Assembly (NCBI RefSeq): GCF_036013525.1 | Contig: NZ_CP107853.1 | Location: 5,456,001 to 5,520,000 of the forward strand | DNA: 64,000 nt | From: Nonomuraea sp. NBC_00507 | Lineage (GTDB): Bacteria > Actinomycetota > Actinomycetes > Streptosporangiales > Streptosporangiaceae | Reading direction: 5' to 3' | Shown here: positions 9,412 to 19,208 of the stretch, in pieces | How the letters are laid out: each line of letters begins with the position of its first letter | Numbering within the stretch: position 1 is the stretch's first letter | Program-made: the position numbers and the translations under genes | The notes under the pieces: generated by a model | What the model saw: the letters and a program-made list of their open reading frames with translations, nothing else | The model's database searches: none | What the model was told of the DNA's origin: nothing

Positions 9412-9549
9412 GCCCGCCACCCCTTCCCGCCCGGGCGGCGCCCATTCGGGCCGTCTCCCCACTCTAGGTGCCATGTGGTGGCGTAGGGCTCGTGGAGGAG
9501 GCTTGGCGTCACTCGCTGGCCAAGGCGGTAGAGGGGTCTGCCAGGCTCG

Positions 9550-9729
9550 CTACCGTGGTGGTTTAGGGGCGTCGTTGACCCTCCCATCGGGCTGCTCCAG
9601 ATGGCCCACGACCCGATCGGTCTTGCCCGCAGCCTGGTGACGCTGGTTACCGGTGGCGCGGCCAAGGCGCTGCCTGACCCAGCCCTTGAGGGCCTGTACC
9701 TTGTTGTTGATCTCCCATCGCACACTCAT
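9550..9729 (-). CDS. CsbD-like small stress protein (copy 2)
   Basis: A 59-residue ORF from ATG 9729, with AAAGGAAA at good spacing. It reads NNKVQALKGWVRQRLGRATG, NQRHQAAGKTDRVVGHLEQ and a polar tail. The GRATGNQ core and the KVQ-LKG first helix match both CsbD and copy 1 at 5329. It is immediately downstream (12 bases) of the UBP zinc-finger gene on the same strand and may be co-transcribed with it. Confidence 0.65.
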   Translation of the reverse strand: MSVRWEINNKVQALKGWVRQRLGRATGNQRHQAAGKTDRVVGHLEQPDGRVNDAPKPPR

Positions 9730-9741
9730 CGCGGTTTCCTT

Positions 9742-10161
9742 TCACCGCTCAGCTCGGCCATCGGGCCGGGACGCGGACCCTCGTTGGTCCGTCCACCTCC
9801 ATGAGCCGTGACCTTTGCCGGTGGACACCAGCCGCGGACACGCGGCGTGGAGTCCCAGACGGCGGTGCACGTAGCACCAGCGCCATGTCGACCTTGGTTC
9901 CAGGGTGGCGACCACCGGGTGGTCGGTCTCCTGGTAGTGGGCGCGGACGTGGCCGCCCCGTGAATCGTCGGAACAGGCTACCCACCCGCAGGTCAGGCAG
10001 ACCAGCAACCGCGTCCAGGTCTGGCCGAGGGCTAGACATTCCTTGCATTCGGGTGGTCCGTACTCCACAGCCGGGAGCTGATCGACGTGATCGCAGCGCG
10101 AGGCCTGACCGTTCAGGCCTGCGCGGTCGGTCGCGTTCGTTCCTTGTGCGTCCAGGGTCAT
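9742..10161 (-). CDS. UBP-type zinc finger protein
   Basis: 139 residues from ATG 10161, with GAGGGGG six bases upstream. A ZnF-UBP domain covers residues 23-85, with candidate zinc ligands C23, H25, C39, C42, C55, C58, C63, H71, H75 and H81 (CKECLALGQTW, LLVCLTCGWVACSDDSRGGH). In eukaryotes this domain binds the ubiquitin C-terminus; actinobacteria carry stand-alone copies of unknown role. A C-terminal extension of about 50 residues has further Cys/His/Trp residues (WRWCYVHRRLG). Likely cytoplasmic. Family assignment firm, function unknown. Confidence 0.85.
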   Translation of the reverse strand: MTLDAQGTNATDRAGLNGQASRCDHVDQLPAVEYGPPECKECLALGQTWTRLLVCLTCGWVACSDDSRGGHVRAHYQETDHPVVATLEPRSTWRWCYVHRRLGLHAACPRLVSTGKGHGSWRWTDQRGSASRPDGRAER

Positions 10162-10395
10162 GACGACCCCCTCACGGTGACAGCGACGCAAGCTGCGCCG
10201 ACTGCTCACCCACCAGTCAAGGTGATCAGCGAGCCGGCGGACACACGCAATCCCAGCTAACCTCATCATCTGCGGCGATAGCGAGCCTGCCGGCATGTTG
10301 CCGACGCGCCGTATCCGGCTCGATCCCCCTCTCGACAGACCTCCACCAAGCGATCGATCGGAGATCTCTGTCACGGACTCCGACGGGCTTTCGCA

Positions 10396-10569
10396 GTGGG
10401 TGCCGCCTTCATCGTGTTCATGCTGAAGGACACCACCGCCACGCAGGTGTCCTTCCTCGGCCTGCCCGGCACGCCGCCGCTGGCGGTCGCGATGCTGATC
10501 GCCACGCTCAGCGGGATCTTGCTCACGCTGGTGCTCGGCACCCCCCAATCACCCAGCTCCGCCCCCTAG
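10396..10569 (+). pseudogene. LapA-domain membrane protein, N-terminally damaged remnant
   Basis: The frame ending at TAG 10569 encodes VGAAFIVFMLKDTTATQVSF, then LPGTPPLAVAMLIATLSGIL. This is the LapA (DUF1049) pattern: first helix, Asn/Asp plus beta strand, second helix. The first helix is too short, there is no ribosome binding site at the GTG I give (10396), and the frame is open far upstream without a plausible start. I infer loss or frameshift of the 5' end. It could still be expressed from a weak GTG start. Confidence 0.5.
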
Positions 10570-10861
10570 CCCGTCCGCGCCGCCGCCGGAACGCACATCA
10601 ACGTGCGCGTCATCCCACCCGCCGCCACTGCCAACGCGCTCGGCACCTGATCACGCGTTTCGGTGCAGACCGCACTTCGGCTCCGGCCGCCGCGGAGGCC
10701 GATCATTCAACACCATTCACCGTGCCGTCCTTGAGATCCGAGTGTTGTCCGATCCCGTCGTGCCCATCAGGCCGGGACTCTGCAGAGCGGCCCCTTCCCA
10801 TGACACAGCACGAGTGGCCAGGCGTCAGGAAGCGCGGACCTCGATCGCCCCGGGATCCGCA

Positions 10862-11710
10862 TCATGCCAGCACCTCCTCCGCGTACACGATCATCGACTC
10901 CAGTAGTGGTGCGCCGAAGGTGGTGACCATGGCCACGTCGGATGCGTCCCGTCCACGTCCGATCACGATGCGGCCCTTGCGCCTGCGGTTGTTGCGCGGA
11001 TCGAAGGTCCACCACCGATCCCCCAGCCACACCTCCATCCAAGCGGCGAAGTCCATGGGCGCCGGGTCCGGCGGGACATCTACATCCGGCAAGTAGCCGA
11101 AAACATAGCGAGCCGGGATGTTGAGTGCCCGGCAGAACGAGATCGCCAGGTGAGTGAAGTCGCGGCAGACGCCGAACCCGGAGGTGTTGACATCAACCGC
11201 CGTCGACAACGGGCCACTGCTGCCATAGCGAAAGGTCAGGTGGCGATGGACGTGGTCGCAGATCGCCTGTGCACGGGGAAATCCGGCGGGAACGGCGCCG
11301 AAGCGCGACCAGGCTTCGTCGCCTAGCATGTCGGGCAGGCAGTAGCGGCTGGGCAGAGTGTAGATGAGGACCCCGTCGGGTAATTCTTCCGGCGGCAGTT
11401 CCGGCGCCTGTTCATCGGCATCCTCGGTCGCGTCGGGCACGAGTGCCACGGCTTCATAGCGCAGCGAGGACCGCCCCGTGGGGAGTACTGCTCGTGCGCA
11501 CAGGTTGCCGTATAAGTCGCGGTAGCGGCGGATGCGCAGCTGCGGCTCCGACGACCACTGCTGTCCGACGAGACTGACCGGCCCCGCGTCCTCCGGTTCT
11601 ATCTGGAAGACCGTCGAGGTATTGACCGCGGCGACGTACACGAACTCGCACCCGACTCGTACGCGTCGCACATCCACGGGCCCATGGTGCGCTCTCGATG
11701 TTTCGACCAC
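10862..11710 (-). CDS. Transglutaminase-like family protein with a replaced catalytic His
   Basis: 282 residues from a GTG at 11710; the start is uncertain. Residues 1-95 form the N-terminal beta domain; a transglutaminase-like core follows (AQAICDHVHRHLTFRYGSS). The catalytic Cys is in GFGVCRDFTHL (C182) and the Asp is in WWTFDPRN (D238). The catalytic His position, usually DFHAWFE, reads DFAAWMEVWLG here (A222). It may therefore be a non-enzymatic or mechanistically altered member. No signal peptide. Confidence 0.8.
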   Translation of the reverse strand: MVETSRAHHGPVDVRRVRVGCEFVYVAAVNTSTVFQIEPEDAGPVSLVGQQWSSEPQLRIRRYRDLYGNLCARAVLPTGRSSLRYEAVALVPDATEDADEQAPELPPEELPDGVLIYTLPSRYCLPDMLGDEAWSRFGAVPAGFPRAQAICDHVHRHLTFRYGSSGPLSTAVDVNTSGFGVCRDFTHLAISFCRALNIPARYVFGYLPDVDVPPDPAPMDFAAWMEVWLGDRWWTFDPRNNRRRKGRIVIGRGRDASDVAMVTTFGAPLLESMIVYAEEVLA

Positions 11711-11893
11711 GTTACCCGCTCACAGCCCTTCTCGGCTTCACGGAACTCCTTCGGCAATCGTTGTCCAGCACCATGTCCGTAGCCGGTGACACCGTCGGCG
11801 CGGTTGCTACACCGACACCGCGCCCCAGGCCGACCGCACAAGCGCGCTCCCGTGGAGGGTGGGTTCGCGGTGTGGTCCTCATCCGGGAGGCCC

Positions 11894-12126
11894 TCAGAAG
11901 CACGGTGTCGAGCCGGCGCTGATGGCGGTGGCCGGGCCGAACTTGTTGCCGCCCTTGCCGTTCCAGATGTTCGGCGTCCCGGGTTCGGCGTGCACGGCGC
12001 CTATGTCGGTGTGACCGTCCTCGTTGACGTCCCCCAGCGACATCAACGTGCGCGCATACGGTTCCCACCCGGGGCCGAGCTCGATGGCGCCGGTGAAGCT
12101 GTCGGAACCCCTTGCCGTTCCAGACG
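11894..12126 (-). pseudogene. FG-GAP/VCBS repeat remnant
   Basis: The minus-strand frame ending at 11894 encodes an FG-GAP-like repeat: ELGPGWEPYARTLMSLGDVN, EDGHTDIGAVHAE, WNGKGGNKFGPATAI. Calcium-binding D-x-N-x-D-G-x-x-D is recognisable in GDVNEDGHTDIG. Only about one and a half repeats survive and no signal peptide or start precedes them; intact proteins of this type are secreted and carry several repeats. The upstream 300 bases (12127-12429) show no gene. Confidence 0.55.
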
Positions 12127-12429
12127 TCAGACCCGGCACCCTGCGGATGAGCGACGCCGTCGTCGGCTGCTTGACCTGCTTCTCGAAGGATCGGTCCTCG
12201 AAGACGTCATCACGGCGGGGACGACGTGCCCGCCCGGGTTCGCGCTGAGCGCATTCCTGCACCCCCCTCGACCCTCCTCCTCAAAGACCCGCCGAACTAC
12301 GGCGAAAGGGCGGACAAGCAAACGTAGGTACGTGGCCGTGGTGACGAGCGGGAAACGATGCTGGGGGTCGGAAGGGGAGTGAGTGGGGACGAAACGAGGT
12401 CAAGGGTGGGGCGGGACGAATGGGCTGGA

Positions 12430-12774
12430 CTAGAGGGTTCCCTCCTCGCGGCGCCTTCGCTCGTTATAAGCACGCATGCGCGGCGGATACCCCGTGAGCT
12501 GAACGTCGTACACCGGCAGGGCAAGATCACGGGCGACCTTGTGAATCACCGCGGGGGATCCGACCCTTCGCCTGGTCCACTCACCGTCGTCGGCCACCGC
12601 CACAGCCGTGGTGTCGGTGGCGAACGTCTCTGGCTCGACATAGAACTCGACGCCACGCCGCGAACGGGCAAAGGCGATAAGCGCTTCGATGTCGGCGTCT
12701 GTCGCCTCACGGTCGAACTTCGCAACCTTAGGGCCGCGCTGCCGACGAAGGCCGTAGCGGTCTCGCCATCTCAT
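12430..12774 (-). CDS. Conserved actinobacterial small protein
   Basis: 114 residues from ATG 12774. The core EALIAFARSRRGVEFYVEPE, then AVADDGEWTRRRVGSPA, then DLALPVYDVQLTGYPPRMRAY matches a widespread actinobacterial protein family often labelled oxidoreductase without evidence. It is a compact alpha/beta protein with basic ends, cytoplasmic, and no cofactor motif is visible. It is divergent from the DUF1707 gene at 12909, with about 130 AT-richer bases between them. Confidence 0.7.
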   Translation of the reverse strand: MRWRDRYGLRRQRGPKVAKFDREATDADIEALIAFARSRRGVEFYVEPETFATDTTAVAVADDGEWTRRRVGSPAVIHKVARDLALPVYDVQLTGYPPRMRAYNERRRREEGTL

Positions 12775-12908
12775 GCATCCTTTTTATACCGTCTGGAGCC
12801 CGCGTGCGTCGGGGATGATCTAGGGGACATATCCGGGATTCTCCCGATACCACCCGCGGCATTGGCGACGCAGTATGAGGAGGACTGCCCAATTACCTAA
12901 GGAGAGGC

Positions 12909-13511
12909 ATGGCGACTATGGCTGGGGTACCGACAACCCCCGGGCCGGGACAGGTGCCGCCAGCGCATTTGCGCGCCACCAACCAGGACCGAGAGCACGT
13001 GGTCGAGCACGTCAAGGCGGCGTACGCGGAAGGCCGCTTCGACAAGCTCGAGTTCGACGACCGGCTGGAGCGCGCGATGACCGCGCGTACCCACGGGGAC
13101 CTGATGCCCATCATGACCGAGCTGTACGGCACCCAGGTCGCGCCCCAGCTCGCCCCGCGGCCGGCTCCGGTGCGTCCGCAGCCGATCACCGGCGCGCCGG
13201 AGAGCAACGAGCGCCTCGGCGCGGCCGCCGCCCACCTCCTCGTCCTTCTCGGGATTCCGATCGCGGGCCCGTTGATTCTGCTGCTCACCGGCGGCAAGAC
13301 GTCGCCCTACATTCGCAGGCACGCACTGGAAGCGCTCAACTTCCAGATCACGGTGGTCGGCGCGACATTCTTGCTGCCGATCACCGTGATCGGCATCGTG
13401 CTGGTGCCGGTCATTTGGGTCGCGTCCGTCGTGCTCGCCATCGTCGGCGGCGTCTCCGCACTCTCGGAGAGCAACTTCCGCTATCCCATGACCATTCGCC
13501 TGGTCAAATGA
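12909..13511 (+). CDS. DUF1707 and DUF4870 domain membrane protein
   Basis: 200 residues from ATG 12909, with AAGGAGAGG directly upstream. Residues 20-70 form a DUF1707 domain (REHVVEHVKAAYAEGRFDKL, EFDDRLERAMTARTHGDL). Residues 100-200 form a DUF4870 membrane domain with three hydrophobic segments (LGAAAAHLLVLLGIPIAGPL, TVVGATFLLPITVIGIVLVP). The combination is common in Streptosporangiales and Streptomyces. DUF1707 resembles a SHOCT-like helical module; role unknown. The domain order and good ribosome binding site make the gene call firm. Confidence 0.88.
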   Translation: MATMAGVPTTPGPGQVPPAHLRATNQDREHVVEHVKAAYAEGRFDKLEFDDRLERAMTARTHGDLMPIMTELYGTQVAPQLAPRPAPVRPQPITGAPESNERLGAAAAHLLVLLGIPIAGPLILLLTGGKTSPYIRRHALEALNFQITVVGATFLLPITVIGIVLVPVIWVASVVLAIVGGVSALSESNFRYPMTIRLVK

Positions 13512-13552
13512 GCTCTCGCCCATATTTCGCGTGATCGTGATTTCTGCGGCCG

Positions 13553-14239
13553 TCAGCGGGCCAGGACCTCATACCTGACCCTCATGACGCCCGCGCCGGT
13601 GTTGCCGATGGCGGAGAAGGCGGCGGCGGAGAGGTCGAGGCAGCGACCGCCGATGTACGGACCCCGGTCGTTGATGCGGACCGTGACCGATTCGCCGGTG
13701 TTGGGGTTCGTCACGCGGACCTTGCTGCCCAGGGGGAGGGTCTTGTGGGCGGCGGTCATGGCGGAGGGGTTGAAGCGCTCGCCGCTGGCCGTCATCTGGG
13801 GTTCGTCATAGAACGAGGCGCCGCATGAGCCGGACGACAGGACGCGGACCTTGGGCTTCGCGGGCTCGGTCTTGGCCTTGACCGGCTGCTGCGAGGGCTT
13901 GGCCGACGCCTCGGTGGGCTTGGCCGGCTGATCAGTCGGCTTCACCGATTGTTCCGCGGGTTTGGTCGGGTTCGGGAGGGCGGCCGACGGCGGCTTGGGG
14001 GCGGGGGAGGGGGTCTTCGGGGCGGATTGGCGGGCGGCTTCGTTGGCCGCCGCCGGTCCGGTGCTGGGGGCCGATCCCTGGGCTGCTGCGGCAGAGGCGG
14101 CGGTGTGCTTGGGGAAGTCGTCGTTGGCGAGGGCCGCCCATGCGGCGGACGAGGCGGTGGCGAGGACGGCGGTCCCCACGGCTATGGCGGTCCAGCGGCG
14201 TCTGCCTGCGGGGGACGGCTTGTGGGAATGCAGGCCCAA
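13553..14239 (-). CDS. RlpA-like double-psi beta-barrel protein
   Basis: 228 residues from an apparent TTG start at 14239. The N-terminal 40 residues hold basic residues followed by one hydrophobic segment (WTAIAVGTAVLATASSAAWA), a signal peptide or anchor. Residues 45-135 are a Pro/Ala/Lys linker with repeated KPTEQ/KPTD-type units. Residues 137-228 are the RlpA-like domain: GASFYDEPQMTASGERFNPS, TAAHKTLPLGSKVRV, VRINDRGPYIGGRCLDLS. The D-R-G-P-Y and H-T-L-P-x-G motifs of septal-ring lytic transglycosylase RlpA are conserved. A role in cell wall remodelling is likely. Confidence 0.85.
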   Translation of the reverse strand: MGLHSHKPSPAGRRRWTAIAVGTAVLATASSAAWAALANDDFPKHTAASAAAAQGSAPSTGPAAANEAARQSAPKTPSPAPKPPSAALPNPTKPAEQSVKPTDQPAKPTEASAKPSQQPVKAKTEPAKPKVRVLSSGSCGASFYDEPQMTASGERFNPSAMTAAHKTLPLGSKVRVTNPNTGESVTVRINDRGPYIGGRCLDLSAAAFSAIGNTGAGVMRVRYEVLAR

Positions 14240-14546
14240 GGTAAACCACGGTCCTAGGTAGGGGATAGGGAAGGGAAAGGCCGGTCCGCAGGGTGGGAGG
14301 GGTGTGCGGTGGCCGATCCGTCGGCGCGGCAGGGGGTCCGCGCGGTGAGGACGAACATATGCGACAAACGGCAGGTAAAGACAACGTAATGCGACATTCA
14401 GTGATGTATCTCACTTAGCTCGCAAGATCGCCCATAACGCCACCGTGTGCCATGGATCTTGGGAGTTCGGGACAACCGTGCCGCGTCACGTCACCGGCTG
14501 GCAGTGCGCGGGTAACGTCCATAACCGGTCGGTAGGAGTCAGAGAT

Positions 14547-14728
14547 CAGAACGTGAGCCCGTGAGGCCTCAGAACGTGAGGGGCCGTCAGCGGCCGGAAG
14601 AGGGGCGACATCCAGCGGCGGCCGGGACAGGGGAGACGTTCAGAGGTCAGACGTGAGGCCCTGAGGCGTCAGAACGTGAGGGACGTCAGCGCTCTGAACA
14701 TGAAGGACATCAGAGGTCAGAACATGAG
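14547..14728. repeat. Degenerate direct repeats (about 23-bp period) at and after the ligase stop codon
   Basis: The core CAGAACGTGAG occurs at 14547-14557, 14570-14580 and 14670-14680, with variants at 14648 (one base shorter) and 14718-14728 (CAGAACATGAG). The last copy contains the TGA stop and final Leu-Met-Phe codons of the ligase gene, so the array looks like repeated copies of the gene's own 3' end. No coding capacity is apparent in 14240-14546, which holds the RlpA promoter region. Confidence 0.6.
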
Positions 14729-16240
14729 GGAGCGGACCGTTTCCACCGTGTCGGCGTCCTCCACCCGCTTGTCCAGGCGGTAGCGCAGGACCCGGGCGAA
14801 GCGCAGGGCCATGCCGCCCGGATAGCGGGGCGAGCGCTGGACGCCGTCGAAGGCGATCTCCACCACCAACTCGGGCCGGACGTTGACCGTCCAGGTGTCG
14901 GTCGGCCCTTCGGCCAGCTCCAGGAAACGCGCGGTCTGCCAGGCCAGCAGCTCGTCCGTCAGGCCCTTGAAGGTCTTGCCGAGCATCACGAAGCCGCCCT
15001 CCGGATCCCGGGCGCCCAGGTGGAGGTTGGACAGCTTGCCCTCGCGCCGGCCATGGCCCCACTCGGCGGCCAGGACCACCAGGTCGAGGGTGTGGCGGGG
15101 CTTGACCTTGATCCAGCCTGCGCCCCGGCGGCCCGCCGCGTAGGGGGACGACAGGGACTTCACCACCAGGCCCTCATGGCCGGCCTTCACCACATCGGTG
15201 AAGAACTTCTCCGCCTCCGACACGTCCCCCGTGACCAGCCGCGGCGTCAGCAGGCCCTGCGGGACCGTGCGGGCCAGCGCCTCCTGCCGTTGCGCATAGG
15301 TGAGATCGAGCAGGTCGGCGCCGTCTACGCGCAGCGCGTCGAAGAAGAACACGCTCAGCGGCGTCTGCTCGCGCAACTGGGCGACGTTGGTCTTGCTGCC
15401 GGCCCGGCTCGCCGTGACCTGGAACGGGTGCGGGCGGCCGTCGGGGCGCAGCGCGATCACCTCACCGTCCAGCACCAGATCCTCCGACGGCATCTCCAGC
15501 ACGGCCTCGACCAACTCGGGCACTTGCGGCGTGATGTCGTCGAGCGTACGGGTGAAGACTTTCACCTCGGAGCCGGAGCGGTGGGCCTGAACGCGTATGC
15601 CATCGAGCTTCCACTCCAGCGCCGCCGGCGTGCCCGCCTTGTCCAGGGCCGCGGCGACGTTGGGCGCGCTGCCGGCCAGCATGGGGGCGACCGCCCGGCC
15701 CACCTCCAAGCGGAACGCGTGCAGCGCCACCACCCCACCGCTCAGCGCGGCCGCGCCGACAGCGGGGAGCCAGCCGCGCAAGGTCAGCGCGCGCCGCACG
15801 TCCGCCGACGGCGCGCCGGACGCCTTGGCCACCGCTTCGATCATGACGCCGTCGAGCGCGCCCTGCCGCAGCTCGCCATGCAGCAGCCGGCGCATGAACT
15901 GCTGCTCCTGGCTCGTCAGCCCGGCGAACAGCTCGGCCACCAGGGCCCTGCGCGCCGCCTGTGAGCCCGGGCCTGAGACGGCCTTGATCCTCGTCAGCAA
16001 CGCGTCGACCGTGGTCAGTGTGGCGGTGGCGGCCAGTTTGGGCTCGGGCAGGTCCTCCAGTGTGCGCCAGCCGACGCCCACCTGCCGCTGCGGCAGCTCG
16101 CCAGAAAGGTAGGAGATCGCGATCTCCGCCTCGTCCGGGCCGACCCGGCCCAGCAACTCCGCCAGGTGGGCGATCTTGCCAAGCCTGGCGGACGTGCGCG
16201 TCACCGCCTCGGAAACTCGCACCACGTCGATCAGAAGCAC
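14717..16240 (-). CDS. ATP-dependent DNA ligase
   Basis: About 507 residues from the GTG at 16240 ([13 protein letters not shown]), which aligns with family N-termini; a GTG at 16258 adds six residues. An N-terminal ligase domain covers about residues 1-170. The nucleotidyltransferase core has the adenylation motif [13 protein letters not shown] (catalytic Lys about residue 211), and motifs [44 protein letters not shown] and [15 protein letters not shown]. The OB domain ends VETVRSLMF. This is the LigB-type ligase carried by many actinobacteria beside NAD-dependent LigA, a DNA repair enzyme. Confidence 0.92.
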   Translation of the reverse strand: MLLIDVVRVSEAVTRTSARLGKIAHLAELLGRVGPDEAEIAISYLSGELPQRQVGVGWRTLEDLPEPKLAATATLTTVDALLTRIKAVSGPGSQAARRALVAELFAGLTSQEQQFMRRLLHGELRQGALDGVMIEAVAKASGAPSADVRRALTLRGWLPAVGAAALSGGVVALHAFRLEVGRAVAPMLAGSAPNVAAALDKAGTPAALEWKLDGIRVQAHRSGSEVKVFTRTLDDITPQVPELVEAVLEMPSEDLVLDGEVIALRPDGRPHPFQVTASRAGSKTNVAQLREQTPLSVFFFDALRVDGADLLDLTYAQRQEALARTVPQGLLTPRLVTGDVSEAEKFFTDVVKAGHEGLVVKSLSSPYAAGRRGAGWIKVKPRHTLDLVVLAAEWGHGRREGKLSNLHLGARDPEGGFVMLGKTFKGLTDELLAWQTARFLELAEGPTDTWTVNVRPELVVEIAFDGVQRSPRYPGGMALRFARVLRYRLDKRVEDADTVETVRSLMF

Positions 16241-16344
16241 ACGCCTATCGTGCCTCACGCCGCCGACATTCCCTACCCGGTCTCGAGCGCCGTGTGTCGA
16301 GCGCCGTGTGGTGACTGGCCGCGTGACGGCTGATCGCCTGCCGG

Positions 16345-16387
16345 CGTCCGTCAGCTGACGGTGGTGAAGGTCGTCAGCTGACGGACG
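16345..16387 (-). terminator. Perfect 16-bp hairpin after the FKBP gene
   Basis: Arms 16345-16360 and 16372-16387 are perfect inverted repeats (CGTCCGTCAGCTGACG) with an 11-base loop and no T-run, as often seen for actinobacterial terminators. It lies between the FKBP stop (16397) and the ligase start. Confidence 0.6.
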
Positions 16388-16405
16388 GGACGCAGGTCAG
16401 CTGAC
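16350..16405. repeat. Three GTCAGCTGAC palindromes at exact 23-bp spacing
   Basis: GTCAGCTGAC begins at 16350, 16373 and 16396. The third copy contains the FKBP stop codon (minus-strand TGA at 16397-16399). The exact 23-base period points to tandem duplication of the gene's 3' end. Confidence 0.7.
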
Positions 16406-16771
16406 GCCGAGCAGGTCGACGACGAAGATGAGCGTCTCGTTCGGCTTGATGCGCGCGCCCGCGCCCCGGCTGCCGTACCCCAGGTGCGGCGGGATGACGA
16501 GCTTGCGCCGGCCACCGACCTTCATGCCGGCGACCCCCTGGTCCCAGCCCGCGATGACGCGCCCCCCGCCGAGCGGGAACTCGAACGCGTCCCCGCGGTT
16601 CCACGAGGCGTCGAACTCCTCCCCGGTCGAGAAGGCGACGCCCACGTAGTGGACGCGGACGCGATGCCCGGGCTTGGCCTCCGGGCCGTCGCCCTCCACC
16701 AGGTCGACGATCTCCAGGTCGGTGGGCGGGTTGCCTTCGGGGAAGTCGATCTCGGGCTTTTCGAGTGCCAC
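16397..16771 (-). CDS. FKBP-type peptidyl-prolyl cis-trans isomerase
   Basis: 124 residues from ATG 16771, the usual size for a cytoplasmic single-domain actinobacterial FKBP. Motifs: GDGPEAKPGHRVRVHYVGVA, GEEFDASWNRGDAFEFPLGG, VIAGWDQGVAGMKVGGRRKL, IPPHLGYGSRGAG, LIFVVDLLGV. The active-site aromatic and hydrophobic residues (Y, F, D, V-I, W) are kept. No signal peptide. It catalyses prolyl bond isomerisation during folding. It is divergent from the SDR gene at 16850. Confidence 0.93.
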   Translation of the reverse strand: MALEKPEIDFPEGNPPTDLEIVDLVEGDGPEAKPGHRVRVHYVGVAFSTGEEFDASWNRGDAFEFPLGGGRVIAGWDQGVAGMKVGGRRKLVIPPHLGYGSRGAGARIKPNETLIFVVDLLGVS

Positions 16772-16849
16772 GACGTGCTCCTGATAACGATGACGGACGA
16801 TGAAAAGTGAACCCGACGACTCTATGCGCTCGGGATATCGTCATCGTTC

Positions 16850-17611
16850 ATGACCGCCATCACACCCGACGCGATCCTGCTCACCGGGCGCGTCGCCGTG
16901 GTCACCGGGGCGGCCCGGGGCATCGGGCTGGCGATCGCGGAGACGTTCGCCGCGTTCGGTGCCCACGTCGCGAGCTGCGACCGTGACACGCCGCACGCCG
17001 AGGTGGCGATGACGCTCGACGTGCGCGACCAGGCGGCGGTGGAGGTGTTCGCCCAGGCCGTACGGGAACGGTGGGGCCGCGTCGACGTGCTGGTCAACAA
17101 CGCGGGTGGCACTTTCCACGCCGCGTTCGCCGACACCTCACCGCGCGGCGAGCAGACCCTCATCGAAGAGAACTTCACGCAGGTCACCGGCATGATCCGG
17201 CATCTGTTGCCGATGATGCTCCCCGGCTCCTCGATCATCAATGTGACGTCGAGCGAGGCCCATCAGGCGGCGCCGGGATTCGCGGTGTACGCGGCGATGA
17301 AGGCCGCCCTGGAGAGCCTGACGAAGTCCCTGGCCCTGGAGCTGGCGCCCAGGGGCATCAGAGTGAACGCGATCGCGCCCGACGCGCTGCCGACCGAGGG
17401 TGAGGCGGGTGTGCGCGAGCACATGCTGGCGCACCCGCTGCCCTACGAGCCGGTACGCAATCCGCCCCTCGGCCACCTCGGCGACCCCGCGGACGCGGCG
17501 GGGGCGGCCGTGTTCCTGGCGAGCGACCTGGCGCGGTTCGTCACGGGGACGACGGTGCACGTGGACGGCGGCATCCACGCGGCCGGCGGCTGGCGGCGCA
17601 CCGAACCCTGA
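16850..17611 (+). CDS. SDR family oxidoreductase
   Basis: 253 residues. Classical short-chain dehydrogenase: NAD(P) motif TGAARGIG (residues 19-26), NNAG (83-86), Ser about 134-135, and catalytic Tyr147/Lys151 in YAAMK. The C-terminus has the usual LASDLARFVTGTTVHVDGG. Two motifs suggest NAD preference: the acidic residues of ASCDRDTPHAEVAMTLDVRD after beta-2. The substrate is unknown. It is convergent with guaB1. Confidence 0.9.
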   Translation: MTAITPDAILLTGRVAVVTGAARGIGLAIAETFAAFGAHVASCDRDTPHAEVAMTLDVRDQAAVEVFAQAVRERWGRVDVLVNNAGGTFHAAFADTSPRGEQTLIEENFTQVTGMIRHLLPMMLPGSSIINVTSSEAHQAAPGFAVYAAMKAALESLTKSLALELAPRGIRVNAIAPDALPTEGEAGVREHMLAHPLPYEPVRNPPLGHLGDPADAAGAAVFLASDLARFVTGTTVHVDGGIHAAGGWRRTEP

Positions 17612-17672
17612 TCGCCCGCCACGCCCGCCCCGCTCCGCCCAACGCGACCGCCCGCCCGCGCCCGCTGGGATG

Positions 17673-19121
<1,449 letters not shown>

Positions 19122-19208
19122 TCATATGCGGTGATTCGTCACCAAGGAGTTTCCCCCTTTCGCGGGGGCTTATGATCGGCCGGGACACTTTTGGGGGAGG
19201 GAGGGTCT

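Noticed and set aside
2368..12430. Insertion sequence or prophage as the cause of the decayed region
   Set aside because: No transposase, integrase, terminal inverted repeats or target duplications could be recognised.
14240..14540. Possible c-di-AMP (ydaO-type) riboswitch before the RlpA-like gene
   Set aside because: Such riboswitches often precede cell wall hydrolase genes in actinobacteria, but I could not find the conserved core sequences in the minus-strand leader.
14547..14728. Repeats considered as a CRISPR array
   Set aside because: Units are short, variable and without regular unique spacers; no cas genes in the window. The same applies to the arrays at 46157, 50796 and 57540.
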